Assembly: GCF_040529065.1 (NCBI RefSeq) | Contig: NZ_CP132343.1 | Span: forward strand, 4,278,001-4,342,000 | Reading direction: 5' to 3' | DNA from: Xanthomonas sacchari | GTDB lineage: Bacteria > Pseudomonadota > Gammaproteobacteria > Xanthomonadales > Xanthomonadaceae | Length of the DNA stretch: 64,000 bases | In this document: positions 7,576-15,156 of the stretch, piece by piece | Position numbering within the stretch: position 1 is the first letter of the stretch | How the letters are laid out: each line of letters starts with the position of its first letter | Notes under the pieces: model-generated | What the model was told of the DNA's origin: nothing | The model's input: only the letters and a program-made list of their open reading frames with translations | Databases searched by the model: none | Translations under genes and position numbers: made by a program

Positions 7576-10500
7576 ATGCCGCAGTTCTTCATCGAACGCC
7601 CGGTCTTCGCCTGGGTGATCGCGCTGTTCATCGTGCTGTTCGGCACGCTGGCCATCGGCCAGTTGCCGGTGGCCCGCTATCCGTCGGTGGCGCCGCCGTC
7701 GGTATCGCTGATGGCCGTCTACCCCGGCGCCACGCCACAGACGCTCAACGACTCGGTGGTGAGCCTGATCGAGCGCGAACTGTCCGGGGTCAAGAACCTG
7801 CTGTACTTCGAGTCCTCGGTGGACAGCGCCGGCAGCGCGCAGATCACCGCCACCTTCAAGCCCGGCACCGACCCGGAGCTGGCGCAGGTGGACGTGCAGA
7901 ACCGCCTCAAGGCGGTGGAGCCGCGGCTGCCGCAGGCGGTGCGGCAGAACGGCCTGCAGGTGGAATCGGCCGCCTCCGGCTTCCTGATGCTGGTCGGCCT
8001 GACCTCGCCGGACGGCCGCTACGACGAAGTGGCGCTCAACGACTACCTGGCCCGCAACATCGTGCAGGAGCTGCGGCGCATCGACGGCGTTGGCCGCGTG
8101 CAGCTGTTCGGTGCCGAGCAGGCCATGCGCGTGTGGGTGGATCCGGACAAGCTGATCGCCTACGGCCTGACCATGACCGAGCTGGCGCAGGCGATCGAGC
8201 AGCAGAACGCGCAGATCGCCCCCGGCCGCCTCGGCGACGAGCCGGCCGTGCACGGGCAACGCCTGACCGTGCCGCTGACCGTGGCCGGGCAACTGACCAC
8301 GCCCGCGCAGTTCGCCGCCATCGTGCTGCGCGCCGACAGCGGCGGCGCACGGGTGACCCTGGGCGACGTGGCGCGGGTGGAACTGGGCGCGCAGTCCTAC
8401 GGCTTCTCCAACCGCGAGAACGGCGCGGCCGCCACCAGCGCGGCGATCCAGCTTTCGCCCGGTGCCAATGCGCTGCGCACCGCGCAGGCGGTGAAGGCGC
8501 GGCTGGCGGAACTGGCCGCGAGCATGCCGGCCGGCATGGCCTACTCGATCCCGTTCGACACCGCCCCATTCGTCAAGCTGTCCATCCAGCAGGTGCTCAA
8601 GACCCTGCTCGAGGCGATGGTGCTGGTGTTCCTGGTGATGTACGTGTTTCTGCAGAACGTGCGCTACACGCTGATCCCGGCGATCGTCGCGCCGATCGCG
8701 CTGCTCGGCACCTTCGCGGTGATGCTGCTGGCTGGCTTCTCGATCAACGTGCTGACCATGTTCGGCATGGTGCTGGCGATCGGCATCATCGTCGACGACG
8801 CCATCGTGGTGGTGGAGAACGTCGAGCGGATCATGGCCAGCGAAGGCCTGCCGCCGCGGCAGGCCACCACCAAGGCGATGCGCGAGATCAGCGGCGCGGT
8901 GGTCGGTATCACCCTGGTGCTGACCGCGGTGTTCATCCCCATGGCCTTCGCCAGCGGTTCGGTGGGCGTGATCTACCAGCAGTTCACCCTGGCGATGGCG
9001 GTGTCGATCCTGTTCTCCGCGTTCCTGGCACTGACCCTGACGCCTGCGCTGTGCGCCACCCTGTTGCGTCCGGTCGTATCCGGCCATCACACCAGGCGCG
9101 GCTTCTTCGGCGCGTTCAACCGTGGCTTCGAGCGCCTGGCTGGCGGCTACGCCGCGCGCGTGACCTGGCTGCTGCGCCGCGGCGGGCGGGTGATGGCGGT
9201 GTTCGCGGCGCTGTGCGTGGCGCTGGTCCTGGCGATGCGCGTGCTGCCCTCGGCGTTCCTGCCCGAAGAGGACCAGGGCTACTTCATGACATCGATCCAG
9301 TTGCCCACCGGCGCCACCAGCGAGCGCACCCTGGACGTGGTCAAGGCGTTCGAGCGGCACGTCGCCACCCGCCCGGCGTTGGCGTCCAACCTGGTGATCC
9401 TGGGTTTCAGCTTCTCCGGCTCGGGCAGCAACGCGGCCATGGCCTTCACCATGCTCAAGGATTGGGACCAGCGCGACGGCGCCAGCGCGCGCGACGAAGC
9501 CGAGCGCGCGCAACAGGCGATGGCGACGCTGCCCGAAGGCACAGTGATGAGCCTGCTGCCGCCGGCCATCGACGAACTCGGCACCTCCTCCGGCTTCACC
9601 GTGTACCTGCAGGACCGCGGCAACCGCGGCGAGGCGGCGCTGATGGCCGCACAGGCGCAATTGCTGGAGCTGGCCGCGCGCAGCGACGTGGTCAGCGACG
9701 TCTATGCCGACGGCCTGCCGCCGGGCAAGAGCATCCAGTTGGACATCGACCGCCAGCAGGCCGAGGCCATGGGCCTGTCGTTCGCCGCGGTCAGCAACAC
9801 GCTGTCGGCGGCGATGGGCTCGCTGTATGTCAACGATTTCCCCAACACCGGGCGCATGCAGCAGGTGATCCTGCAGGCCGACGCCGCGTCGCGCATGCAG
9901 TTGGACGACGTGCTGGACCTGCGCGTGCGCAGCGACAGCGGCGGCATGGTGCCGCTGCGCGAAGTGGTGCGCGCCAGCTGGACCGACGCCCCGCAGCAGT
10001 TGATGCGCTTCCAGGGCTTCCCGGCCGTGCGCATCGCCGGCGGCGCCGCACCCGGCGTGTCCAGCGGCGCGGCCATGGCCGAGATGGAACGGCTGGCCGC
10101 GCAACTGCCGCCGGGTTTCGCCGTGGCCTGGACCGGGCAATCGCTGCAGGAGCGGCAATCGGCCGCGCAGGCGCCGCTGCTGATGCTGCTGTCGGCGCTG
10201 GTGGTGTTCCTGGTGCTGGCGGCGCTGTACGAGAGCTGGTCGATCCCGCTGTCGGTGATGCTGGTGGTGCCGCTGGGCCTGCTCGGCGCGGTGGCCGCGG
10301 TCATGCTGCGCGGCCTGCCAAACGACGTGTTCTTCAAGGTCGGCCTGATCACCATCATCGGCCTGTCGGCGAAGAACGCCATCCTCATCGTCGAGTTCGC
10401 CCGGCAGCTGCACCGCGATGGCCAGGGCCTGGTGGAGGCCGCGACCAACGCCGCACGCCTGCGCCTGCGCCCGATCCTGATGACCTCGCTGGCCTTCGCC

Positions 10501-10695
10501 CTGGGCGTGGTGCCGCTGATGCTGGCCAGCGGCGCCAGCGCCGAGACCCAGCACGCCATCGGCACCGGCGTGTTCGGCGGCATGGTCAGCGGCACGGTGC
10601 TTGCGATCTTCTTCGTGCCGGCGTTCTTCGTCTGCGTGGTGGGGCTGCAGGAGCGCGTGGCGCGCTGGCGTGCGCGGCGCGGCGGCGGTGCGTAG
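7576..10695 (+). CDS. RND multidrug efflux transporter (SmeB/AcrB-like, HAE1)
   Basis: A 1039-residue inner-membrane pump of normal HAE1 length. It begins MPQFFIERPVFAWVIALFIVLFGTLAI, the usual first transmembrane helix. The proton-relay pair DD is in GIIVDDAIVVVENVE (near residue 407), and the partner lysine is in GLSAKNAILIVEFARQ (near 935). Porter-domain segments PSVAPPSVSLMAVYPGA and a second-half repeat are also present. It makes a tripartite pump with the lipoprotein adaptor just upstream. No outer-membrane factor (SmeC/TolC type) follows; after a short tail come repeats, then a gene on the opposite strand. The channel must therefore be encoded elsewhere. Likely control is by the divergent two-component pair. 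Confidence 0.94.
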   Translation: MPQFFIERPVFAWVIALFIVLFGTLAIGQLPVARYPSVAPPSVSLMAVYPGATPQTLNDSVVSLIERELSGVKNLLYFESSVDSAGSAQITATFKPGTDPELAQVDVQNRLKAVEPRLPQAVRQNGLQVESAASGFLMLVGLTSPDGRYDEVALNDYLARNIVQELRRIDGVGRVQLFGAEQAMRVWVDPDKLIAYGLTMTELAQAIEQQNAQIAPGRLGDEPAVHGQRLTVPLTVAGQLTTPAQFAAIVLRADSGGARVTLGDVARVELGAQSYGFSNRENGAAATSAAIQLSPGANALRTAQAVKARLAELAASMPAGMAYSIPFDTAPFVKLSIQQVLKTLLEAMVLVFLVMYVFLQNVRYTLIPAIVAPIALLGTFAVMLLAGFSINVLTMFGMVLAIGIIVDDAIVVVENVERIMASEGLPPRQATTKAMREISGAVVGITLVLTAVFIPMAFASGSVGVIYQQFTLAMAVSILFSAFLALTLTPALCATLLRPVVSGHHTRRGFFGAFNRGFERLAGGYAARVTWLLRRGGRVMAVFAALCVALVLAMRVLPSAFLPEEDQGYFMTSIQLPTGATSERTLDVVKAFERHVATRPALASNLVILGFSFSGSGSNAAMAFTMLKDWDQRDGASARDEAERAQQAMATLPEGTVMSLLPPAIDELGTSSGFTVYLQDRGNRGEAALMAAQAQLLELAARSDVVSDVYADGLPPGKSIQLDIDRQQAEAMGLSFAAVSNTLSAAMGSLYVNDFPNTGRMQQVILQADAASRMQLDDVLDLRVRSDSGGMVPLREVVRASWTDAPQQLMRFQGFPAVRIAGGAAPGVSSGAAMAEMERLAAQLPPGFAVAWTGQSLQERQSAAQAPLLMLLSALVVFLVLAALYESWSIPLSVMLVVPLGLLGAVAAVMLRGLPNDVFFKVGLITIIGLSAKNAILIVEFARQLHRDGQGLVEAATNAARLRLRPILMTSLAFALGVVPLMLASGASAETQHAIGTGVFGGMVSGTVLAIFFVPAFFVCVVGLQERVARWRARRGGGA

Positions 10696-10727
10696 GCCGA
10701 AAGTTAGACGGGCGCTGTCGCTGGCAT

Positions 10728-10865
10728 GGTGGGAGCGGCCTCAGCCGCGACGCGCGAAGTGGCGTGCTTTTCGATGGCGCAATGCGTCGGGACTGAAGTC
10801 CCTCCCACAGTGCACCCGACCAGCTCGCCGCAGCCCCGTGTAGGAGCGGCTTCAGCCGCGACGCG
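10728..10865. repeat. Cluster of REP-type repeats, two flavours
   Basis: Three units lie behind the pump gene. GGTGGGAGCGGCCTCAGCCGC (from 10728) and the reversed unit GTCGGGACTGAAGTCCCTCC (10786-10809) form an imperfect inverted pair. A third unit, GTAGGAGCGGCTTCAGCCGC, lies at 10840-10865. The reversed unit complements to GTGGGAGGGACTTCAGTCCC, a sequence variant of the same element. The reversed type recurs alone at 36784-36807. Confidence 0.85.
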
Positions 10866-10943
10866 ACCAAGCACGATACGGAGATCGTCCCCCAGCGTTG
10901 CGCAGCATCGCGCGCACCCGCACCACCCTACCGATCGCCGTCC

Positions 10944-11720
10944 TCACCCCACCCGGCACAACGGCACTTCCCCCGGCCGCAATGTCAGGACCTGCACGCC
11001 GCTGGCGGTGACCGCCACGGTGTGCTCGAACTGCGCCGAGAGCTTGCCGTCGCGCGTGTGCACCGGCCATTGCTCCGGCTGCGAGCGGATCGCCGCGCGC
11101 CCCTGGTTGAGCATCGGCTCGATGGTGAACACCATGCCCTCACGCAACTCCAGGCCGGTGCCGGCATGCCCGTAGTGCAGGATCTGCGGTTCCTCGTGCA
11201 TGGCGCGGCCGATGCCGTGGCCGCAATACTCCTTGACCACGGTGTAGCCGTGCGCACGCGCATGCCGCGCAATGGCGTGGCCGATGTCGCCCAGCCGCGC
11301 GCCGGGACGCACCGCAGCGATGCCTTTCCACATCGCCTGGTACGCGGCCTGCACCAGGCGCCGTGCCGGATAGGCCACCTCGCCCACCAGGTAAGTGGTA
11401 CTGGAGTCGGCGATATAGCCGTGCTTCTCCAGGGTGATATCCAGATTGACGATCTGCCCGTTGCGCAGCACCGCGTCGGCCGACGGCACACCGTGGCAGA
11501 CCACGTCGTCGATGGAGGCATTGAGCACGAACGGGAACCCGTACTGGCCCTTGCTCGCCGGCCGCGCACCCAGCTCGTCCACGATCATCCGCTCTACGAG
11601 GTCGTTGAGTTCCAGCGTGCTTCGGCCCAGCAGCGACATCCCGTCCAGCCGCGCGAACACCTGCGCCAACAGGCGCCCGGACTCGGCCAGCCGCGCCAGC
11701 TCGTCCGGCTGCTTGATCAC
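10944..11720 (-). CDS. map: Type I methionine aminopeptidase (second-copy type, ParD-linked)
   Basis: A 258-residue enzyme that removes N-terminal methionine. All five metal ligands of the type I family are visible: D in VNLDIT, D in IADSSTTY, H in GIGRAMHEEP, E in VFTIEPML and E in AQFEHTVAV; the substrate histidine lies in VCHGVP. The start is GTG at 11720 (VIKQPDELARL), because it overlaps the stop of the upstream ParD-like gene in the tetranucleotide GTGA. The frame is open further upstream, but that part is the ParD gene in another frame. The tight coupling to a ParD-like protein rather than rpsB/glnD context suggests an accessory rather than the housekeeping map copy. Confidence 0.9.
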   Translation of the reverse strand: MIKQPDELARLAESGRLLAQVFARLDGMSLLGRSTLELNDLVERMIVDELGARPASKGQYGFPFVLNASIDDVVCHGVPSADAVLRNGQIVNLDITLEKHGYIADSSTTYLVGEVAYPARRLVQAAYQAMWKGIAAVRPGARLGDIGHAIARHARAHGYTVVKEYCGHGIGRAMHEEPQILHYGHAGTGLELREGMVFTIEPMLNQGRAAIRSQPEQWPVHTRDGKLSAQFEHTVAVTASGVQVLTLRPGEVPLCRVG

Positions 11721-11929
11721 GTCCGCCCCGGTGTCACCGCCTGCGGCCGCACCCCCGCCGCACGCAGTTCGCGCGCCACGATGTCCTGGAACGACAGCTC
11801 CGGGTTCATCTCGCACAGCATGCCGACCTTGATCCAGAAATTGGCCTGCGCATTGATCGACCGGCTGGTCACCGTGCAGGCGCGGCGCAGTTGGTCGTGC
11901 AGGTCGTCATCGATGTTGACGATGCCCAT
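11717..11929 (-). CDS. ParD-like antitoxin-family protein
   Basis: A 70-residue protein, MGIVNIDDDLHDQLRRACTV then TSRSINAQANFWIKVGMLCE, which resembles the ParD-like family (PF11903, formerly DUF3423). A short beta strand and two helices of the ribbon-helix-helix kind are followed by an acidic/Leu tail that could bind a partner. In classical ParDE the antitoxin binds DNA and neutralises a gyrase toxin. Here no ParE follows; instead its TGA overlaps the GTG of a methionine aminopeptidase gene. A 12-bp perfect palindrome lies 28 bases upstream of the ATG, suitable for autoregulation. Family assignment is by recognition, not a search. Confidence 0.75.
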   Translation of the reverse strand: MGIVNIDDDLHDQLRRACTVTSRSINAQANFWIKVGMLCEMNPELSFQDIVARELRAAGVRPQAVTPGRT

Positions 11930-11956
11930 GGTGGCTTCCGCTTGAAGTATATATGT

Positions 11957-11968
11957 ATCGTATACGAT
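11957..11968 (-). promoter_or_regulatory. Palindromic operator/promoter of the ParD-like/map operon
   Basis: The perfect palindrome ATCGTATACGAT lies in an AT-rich patch (11945-11975) that stands out in this GC-rich DNA. Reading toward the operon, ATACATATATACTTC follows and offers several TATA-like -10 hexamers. The position directly upstream of a ribbon-helix-helix protein gene suggests an autoregulatory operator. Confidence 0.6.
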
Positions 11969-12020
11969 TCATGTATGGCGAACAAGCCATCCATCGCACA
12001 GTCGGCGCAGAGACTTAGCC

Positions 12021-12085
12021 GTAGGAGCGGCTTCAGCCGCGACGAGGCATCACCGGTAAACCATCGCGGCTGAAGCCGCTCCTAC
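12021..12085. repeat. REP-type palindrome pair
   Basis: Inverted arms GTAGGAGCGGCTTCAGCCGC and its complement flank the spacer GAGGCATCACCGGTAAACCAT. It can fold into a long hairpin between the divergent ParD-like and macrodomain genes. Confidence 0.9.
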
Positions 12086-12386
12086 GGTCGATGATCGCCG
12101 CCATCGATGGGAGGACCTGCGTCGGCGCATGCAACCCGCGCCGTGTCTCCGAGTTCGCCAATCTCAAGACATGAGACGCCGCCGCCGCATGCTCGCGCGC
12201 TTCCTGCTGCCGCCATGGCCGCCTTTTCGCTGCATGACACTGCTTGCGCACACGCGCTGACGCGTCATCACCGCGGCCGCGTCGGCCTGTCCTGGGCCAG
12301 GCCATGCATGTCGCCGCACCGCACATGCAGTGCGACCTGCCCATTGCGGGCGACCGATCAGCACCGCCGCGGGAATTCCTTCATCG
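12086..12386. other. Intergenic, no gene seen
   Basis: About 300 bases between the REP unit and the macrodomain gene. Frames are open but match nothing recognised. In particular no DarT-like ADP-ribosyltransferase or remnant of one could be read in any frame, although a DarG-like gene follows. It should hold the promoter of that gene. Confidence 0.4.
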
Positions 12387-12398
12387 ATGGATCGCAGC

Positions 12399-13481
12399 AT
12401 GTTCAAGGCACGTATCGGCGACCTGTTCACCAGCCACGCCCAGGTCTACGCGAATGCGGTCAATTGCGCCGGCATCATGGGCAAGGGCATCGCGCAGGAA
12501 TTCAAGCGGCGCTACCCGGCCATGTTCGAAGACTACGCAGCGCGCTGCCGGGAAGGCCGCGTGCGTATCGGCGAACCGTATCTCTATCAGGATGCCAGCG
12601 GCCTGCGCATTCTCAACTTCCCCACCAAGCGCCATTGGCGCTCGCCATCGCGGCTGCAGGACATCACAGCGGGACTCGACTACCTCGTAGCGCATCTGCG
12701 CGAATGGGACGTGCGCAGCCTCGCCCTGCCGCCGCTGGGCTGCGGCAATGGCGGCCTGGCCTGGAGCGAGGTGGGTCCGCTGATCTACCGCAGACTCGCG
12801 CACCTGCCGGTCGAGATCGAGGTCTATGCGCCGTACGGCACGCCGCTGGCGCAGCTCGAGCCCGCCTTCCTGTCGCAGCCTGCGCATGGGTCGGCCGAGG
12901 GCACAGGCGCGCGGGTCGCGCCCCAGCCCGGCTGGATCGCGATCATGGAAGTGCTGCGGCGGCTGCAGGCCCGATCGGAGGCGCGGCCGATCGGGCGTAC
13001 GCTATTCCAGACGCTCTGCTGGGCCATGACCGAACTGGACGTGCCGACCGGGCTGGCGTTCGGCAATGCCGGCCGTGGGCCGCGCCAGGGCGACGTCCGG
13101 TCCATCCTGACCGACCTGGCCAACCGCAACTGGCTGCAGGAGCAGCCGCAGGGGCGGACGATGGCACTGCGCGCGTCGCCCCAGTACCTCCGGGAGCACG
13201 CCCGGTTCGCAGCGGCGTACGCGCCCTACGATGCCGAGATCGGCAAGGCGGTGGAGCTGTTCGCGCGGATCAGGAACACCGACCACGCCGAGGACATCAT
13301 GACGGTGTTCCAGGCCGCACGCCGCCTCCAGCTGGCGCATCCCGGGCAGTTGCGCGAGGCCGAGCAGCTTCTTGCCCGTCTGAATGACGCACATGCAATC
13401 GAGCCATCGGAACACGCGCAACAGGCGGCGGCAGCGGCGATCGACATGCTGCTGGCACTGGACTGGATTCGCTTGGGCTGA
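12399..13481 (+). CDS. DarG-like macrodomain protein (orphan antitoxin type)
   Basis: About 360 residues. The N-terminal macrodomain (1-150) shows NAVNCAGIMGKGIA (19-32), NFPTKRHW (73-80) and PPLGCGNGGLAW (111-122), the ADP-ribose-binding loops found in DarG. Lys77 in the TKxHW motif probably corresponds to the catalytic lysine of Thermus DarG (Lys80); that is inference from position. The C-terminal half (~185-330) resembles the second domain of DarG, which holds the toxin DarT. DarG reverses ADP-ribosylation of thymidine in DNA. No darT gene is adjacent, so this is an orphan. It is followed by Hen1 and Pnkp on the same strand, 257 bases away. ATG 12387 is an alternative start. Confidence 0.8.
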   Translation: MFKARIGDLFTSHAQVYANAVNCAGIMGKGIAQEFKRRYPAMFEDYAARCREGRVRIGEPYLYQDASGLRILNFPTKRHWRSPSRLQDITAGLDYLVAHLREWDVRSLALPPLGCGNGGLAWSEVGPLIYRRLAHLPVEIEVYAPYGTPLAQLEPAFLSQPAHGSAEGTGARVAPQPGWIAIMEVLRRLQARSEARPIGRTLFQTLCWAMTELDVPTGLAFGNAGRGPRQGDVRSILTDLANRNWLQEQPQGRTMALRASPQYLREHARFAAAYAPYDAEIGKAVELFARIRNTDHAEDIMTVFQAARRLQLAHPGQLREAEQLLARLNDAHAIEPSEHAQQAAAAAIDMLLALDWIRLG

Positions 13482-13738
13482 GCGCCGCGCTGCCAAGGCA
13501 TCGCCATGCCTGGTTCAACGCGGCTCGGAGCAAGGCAGCGTCGCGGCGCGGCGACGGGTGCCGACACCCGCATCCGCGCTCGGCCTGCAGGCGCAGCCGG
13601 GGCGCCCGCGGCGCACCCCATGCCCCCCATCACACGCGCCGTGCCGCGCCAGCGGTCGCCCGCCCACCCGCGCACAGTCGCGGCACAGCGGCAGTGGCAC
13701 CACGTTAGACTCACGGCCTTTCTCACGAAGCCATCACC

Positions 13739-15139
13739 GTGCTGCTGTCCCTCTCCACCACCACCCAGCCCGCCACCGATCTCGGTTACCTGCTGATCAA
13801 GCATCCCGAGCGTGCCCACGAGGTCGACCTGCCGTTCGGTACCGCCCGGGTGTTCTACCCCCAGGCCGACGACACGCGCTGCACCGCGGTGCTGATGCTC
13901 GACATCGACCCGGTCGGGCTGGTGCGCGGGCGCGGCGAGGCCGAAGGCAGCCTGTCGCAGTACGTCAACGACCGCCCGTATGTCGCCAGTTCGTTCCTCT
14001 CGGTCGCGCTCAAGCGCGTGTTCGGCACCGCCATGGCCGGCACCAGCAAGAGCCGCCAGGCACTGGCGGACACGGCCATTGCGCTGGAAGCAGAGATCCC
14101 GGTGCTGCGGTGTCGCGGCAGCGAACAGGTGCTGCATGCCTGGTTCGAGCCGCTTGGCTATACGGTGACGGTCGAGCGCCTGCCGCTGGATCCGCGCTTT
14201 CCCGAGTGGGGCGACAGCCCGTACGTCCGCCTGCAGCTCGCCGGAACCGTACGCCTGCAGGACCTGCTGACCCACCTGTACGTGCTGCTGCCGGCCGTCG
14301 ACGGCGACAAGCACTACTACGTCGGCCACGACGAAATCGACAAGCTGCTCGACAAGGGCGGTACCTGGCTGTCCGCGCACCCGCAACGCGAGGCGATCGT
14401 CGGCCGCTACCTGCGCCGCCACAAGCCGTTGGTGCGTGCGGCGCTGGCGCGCCTGCTGGACGATGAAGAGGAGGCGATCGACGCGCAGGAAGAGCGCAAG
14501 GAAGCGGCCGAGGACGCGATCGAACGTCCGCTCAGCCTCAACGACCAGCGCATGCAGGCCGTGGTCGAGGCGCTGCGCACCCTCGGCGCGCGGCGGGTGG
14601 TCGACCTGGGCTGTGGCGAAGGCCGCCTGCTCGGCCTGTTGCTCAAGGAGCCACAGATCGAGCACCTGCTCGGCATCGACGTGTCGCTGCGCTCGCTGGA
14701 TCATGCCGCCGATCGGCTGCACCTGGAACGTCTGCCGCCGCTGCAGCGTCAGCGCATCACCCTGGCCCACGGCGCGCTGACATACCGCGATCGGCGCATC
14801 GAGGGCTTCGATGCGGCCTGCGCGATCGAGGTGATCGAACACATGGACGCGCCGCGCCTGCCCGCGTTCGAGCGCGCCCTGTTCGGTTTCGGCAGGCCGC
14901 CGGCGGTGGTGATCACCACGCCGAACAGCGAGTACAACGTGCGCTTCCCGACCCTGCCCGCCGGGCGTTTCCGCCACCCCGACCACCGCTTCGAGTGGAC
15001 GCGTGCGGAATTCCGCGCCTGGGCCGACGGCGTGGCGCAGCGCAATGGCTACAGCGTGCGCCATGCCCCCATCGGCCCGGACGATCCGGAGGTCGGCCCG
15101 CCGACCCAGATGGCGGTGTTCACCCGCGACGTGGCCTGA
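13739..15139 (+). CDS. hen1: Hen1, RNA 3'-terminal ribose 2'-O-methyltransferase
   Basis: A 466-residue bacterial Hen1. The N-terminal ~240 residues are the Hen1-specific domain that activates Pnkp (GYLLIKHPER, QYVNDRPYVASSFLSVAL, ELD-like HDEIDKLLDKGGTWL). The C-terminal methyltransferase has the SAM motif VVDLGCGEG (from ~287) and the metal site CAIEVIEHMD, whose E..EH pattern is the Hen1 Mg/Mn ligand set, plus TPNSEYNVRF. It caps repaired RNA ends by 2'-O-methylation so the same cut cannot recur. The start is GTG at 13739; the Shine-Dalgarno sequence is weak. Pnkp starts 17 bases after its stop. Confidence 0.92.
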   Translation: MLLSLSTTTQPATDLGYLLIKHPERAHEVDLPFGTARVFYPQADDTRCTAVLMLDIDPVGLVRGRGEAEGSLSQYVNDRPYVASSFLSVALKRVFGTAMAGTSKSRQALADTAIALEAEIPVLRCRGSEQVLHAWFEPLGYTVTVERLPLDPRFPEWGDSPYVRLQLAGTVRLQDLLTHLYVLLPAVDGDKHYYVGHDEIDKLLDKGGTWLSAHPQREAIVGRYLRRHKPLVRAALARLLDDEEEAIDAQEERKEAAEDAIERPLSLNDQRMQAVVEALRTLGARRVVDLGCGEGRLLGLLLKEPQIEHLLGIDVSLRSLDHAADRLHLERLPPLQRQRITLAHGALTYRDRRIEGFDAACAIEVIEHMDAPRLPAFERALFGFGRPPAVVITTPNSEYNVRFPTLPAGRFRHPDHRFEWTRAEFRAWADGVAQRNGYSVRHAPIGPDDPEVGPPTQMAVFTRDVA

Positions 15140-15156
15140 CCCCTTTCGGCACCCTC

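Noticed and set aside
6361..10554. 1397-codon open frame on the minus strand
   Set aside because: It is antisense to the RND adaptor and pump genes; its product is rich in His, Gln, Arg and Gly, as expected for a shadow frame in GC-rich DNA, and matches no family.
7521..10796. 1091-codon plus-strand frame offset from the pump gene
   Set aside because: Arg/Gly/Ala-rich shadow of the SmeB-like gene in another frame.
12086..12386. Possible DarT remnant before the DarG-like gene
   Set aside because: All frames were read and none shows ADP-ribosyltransferase motifs.
13226..15064. 612-codon minus-strand frame
   Set aside because: Antisense to hen1 and the end of the macrodomain gene, both strongly supported by motifs.
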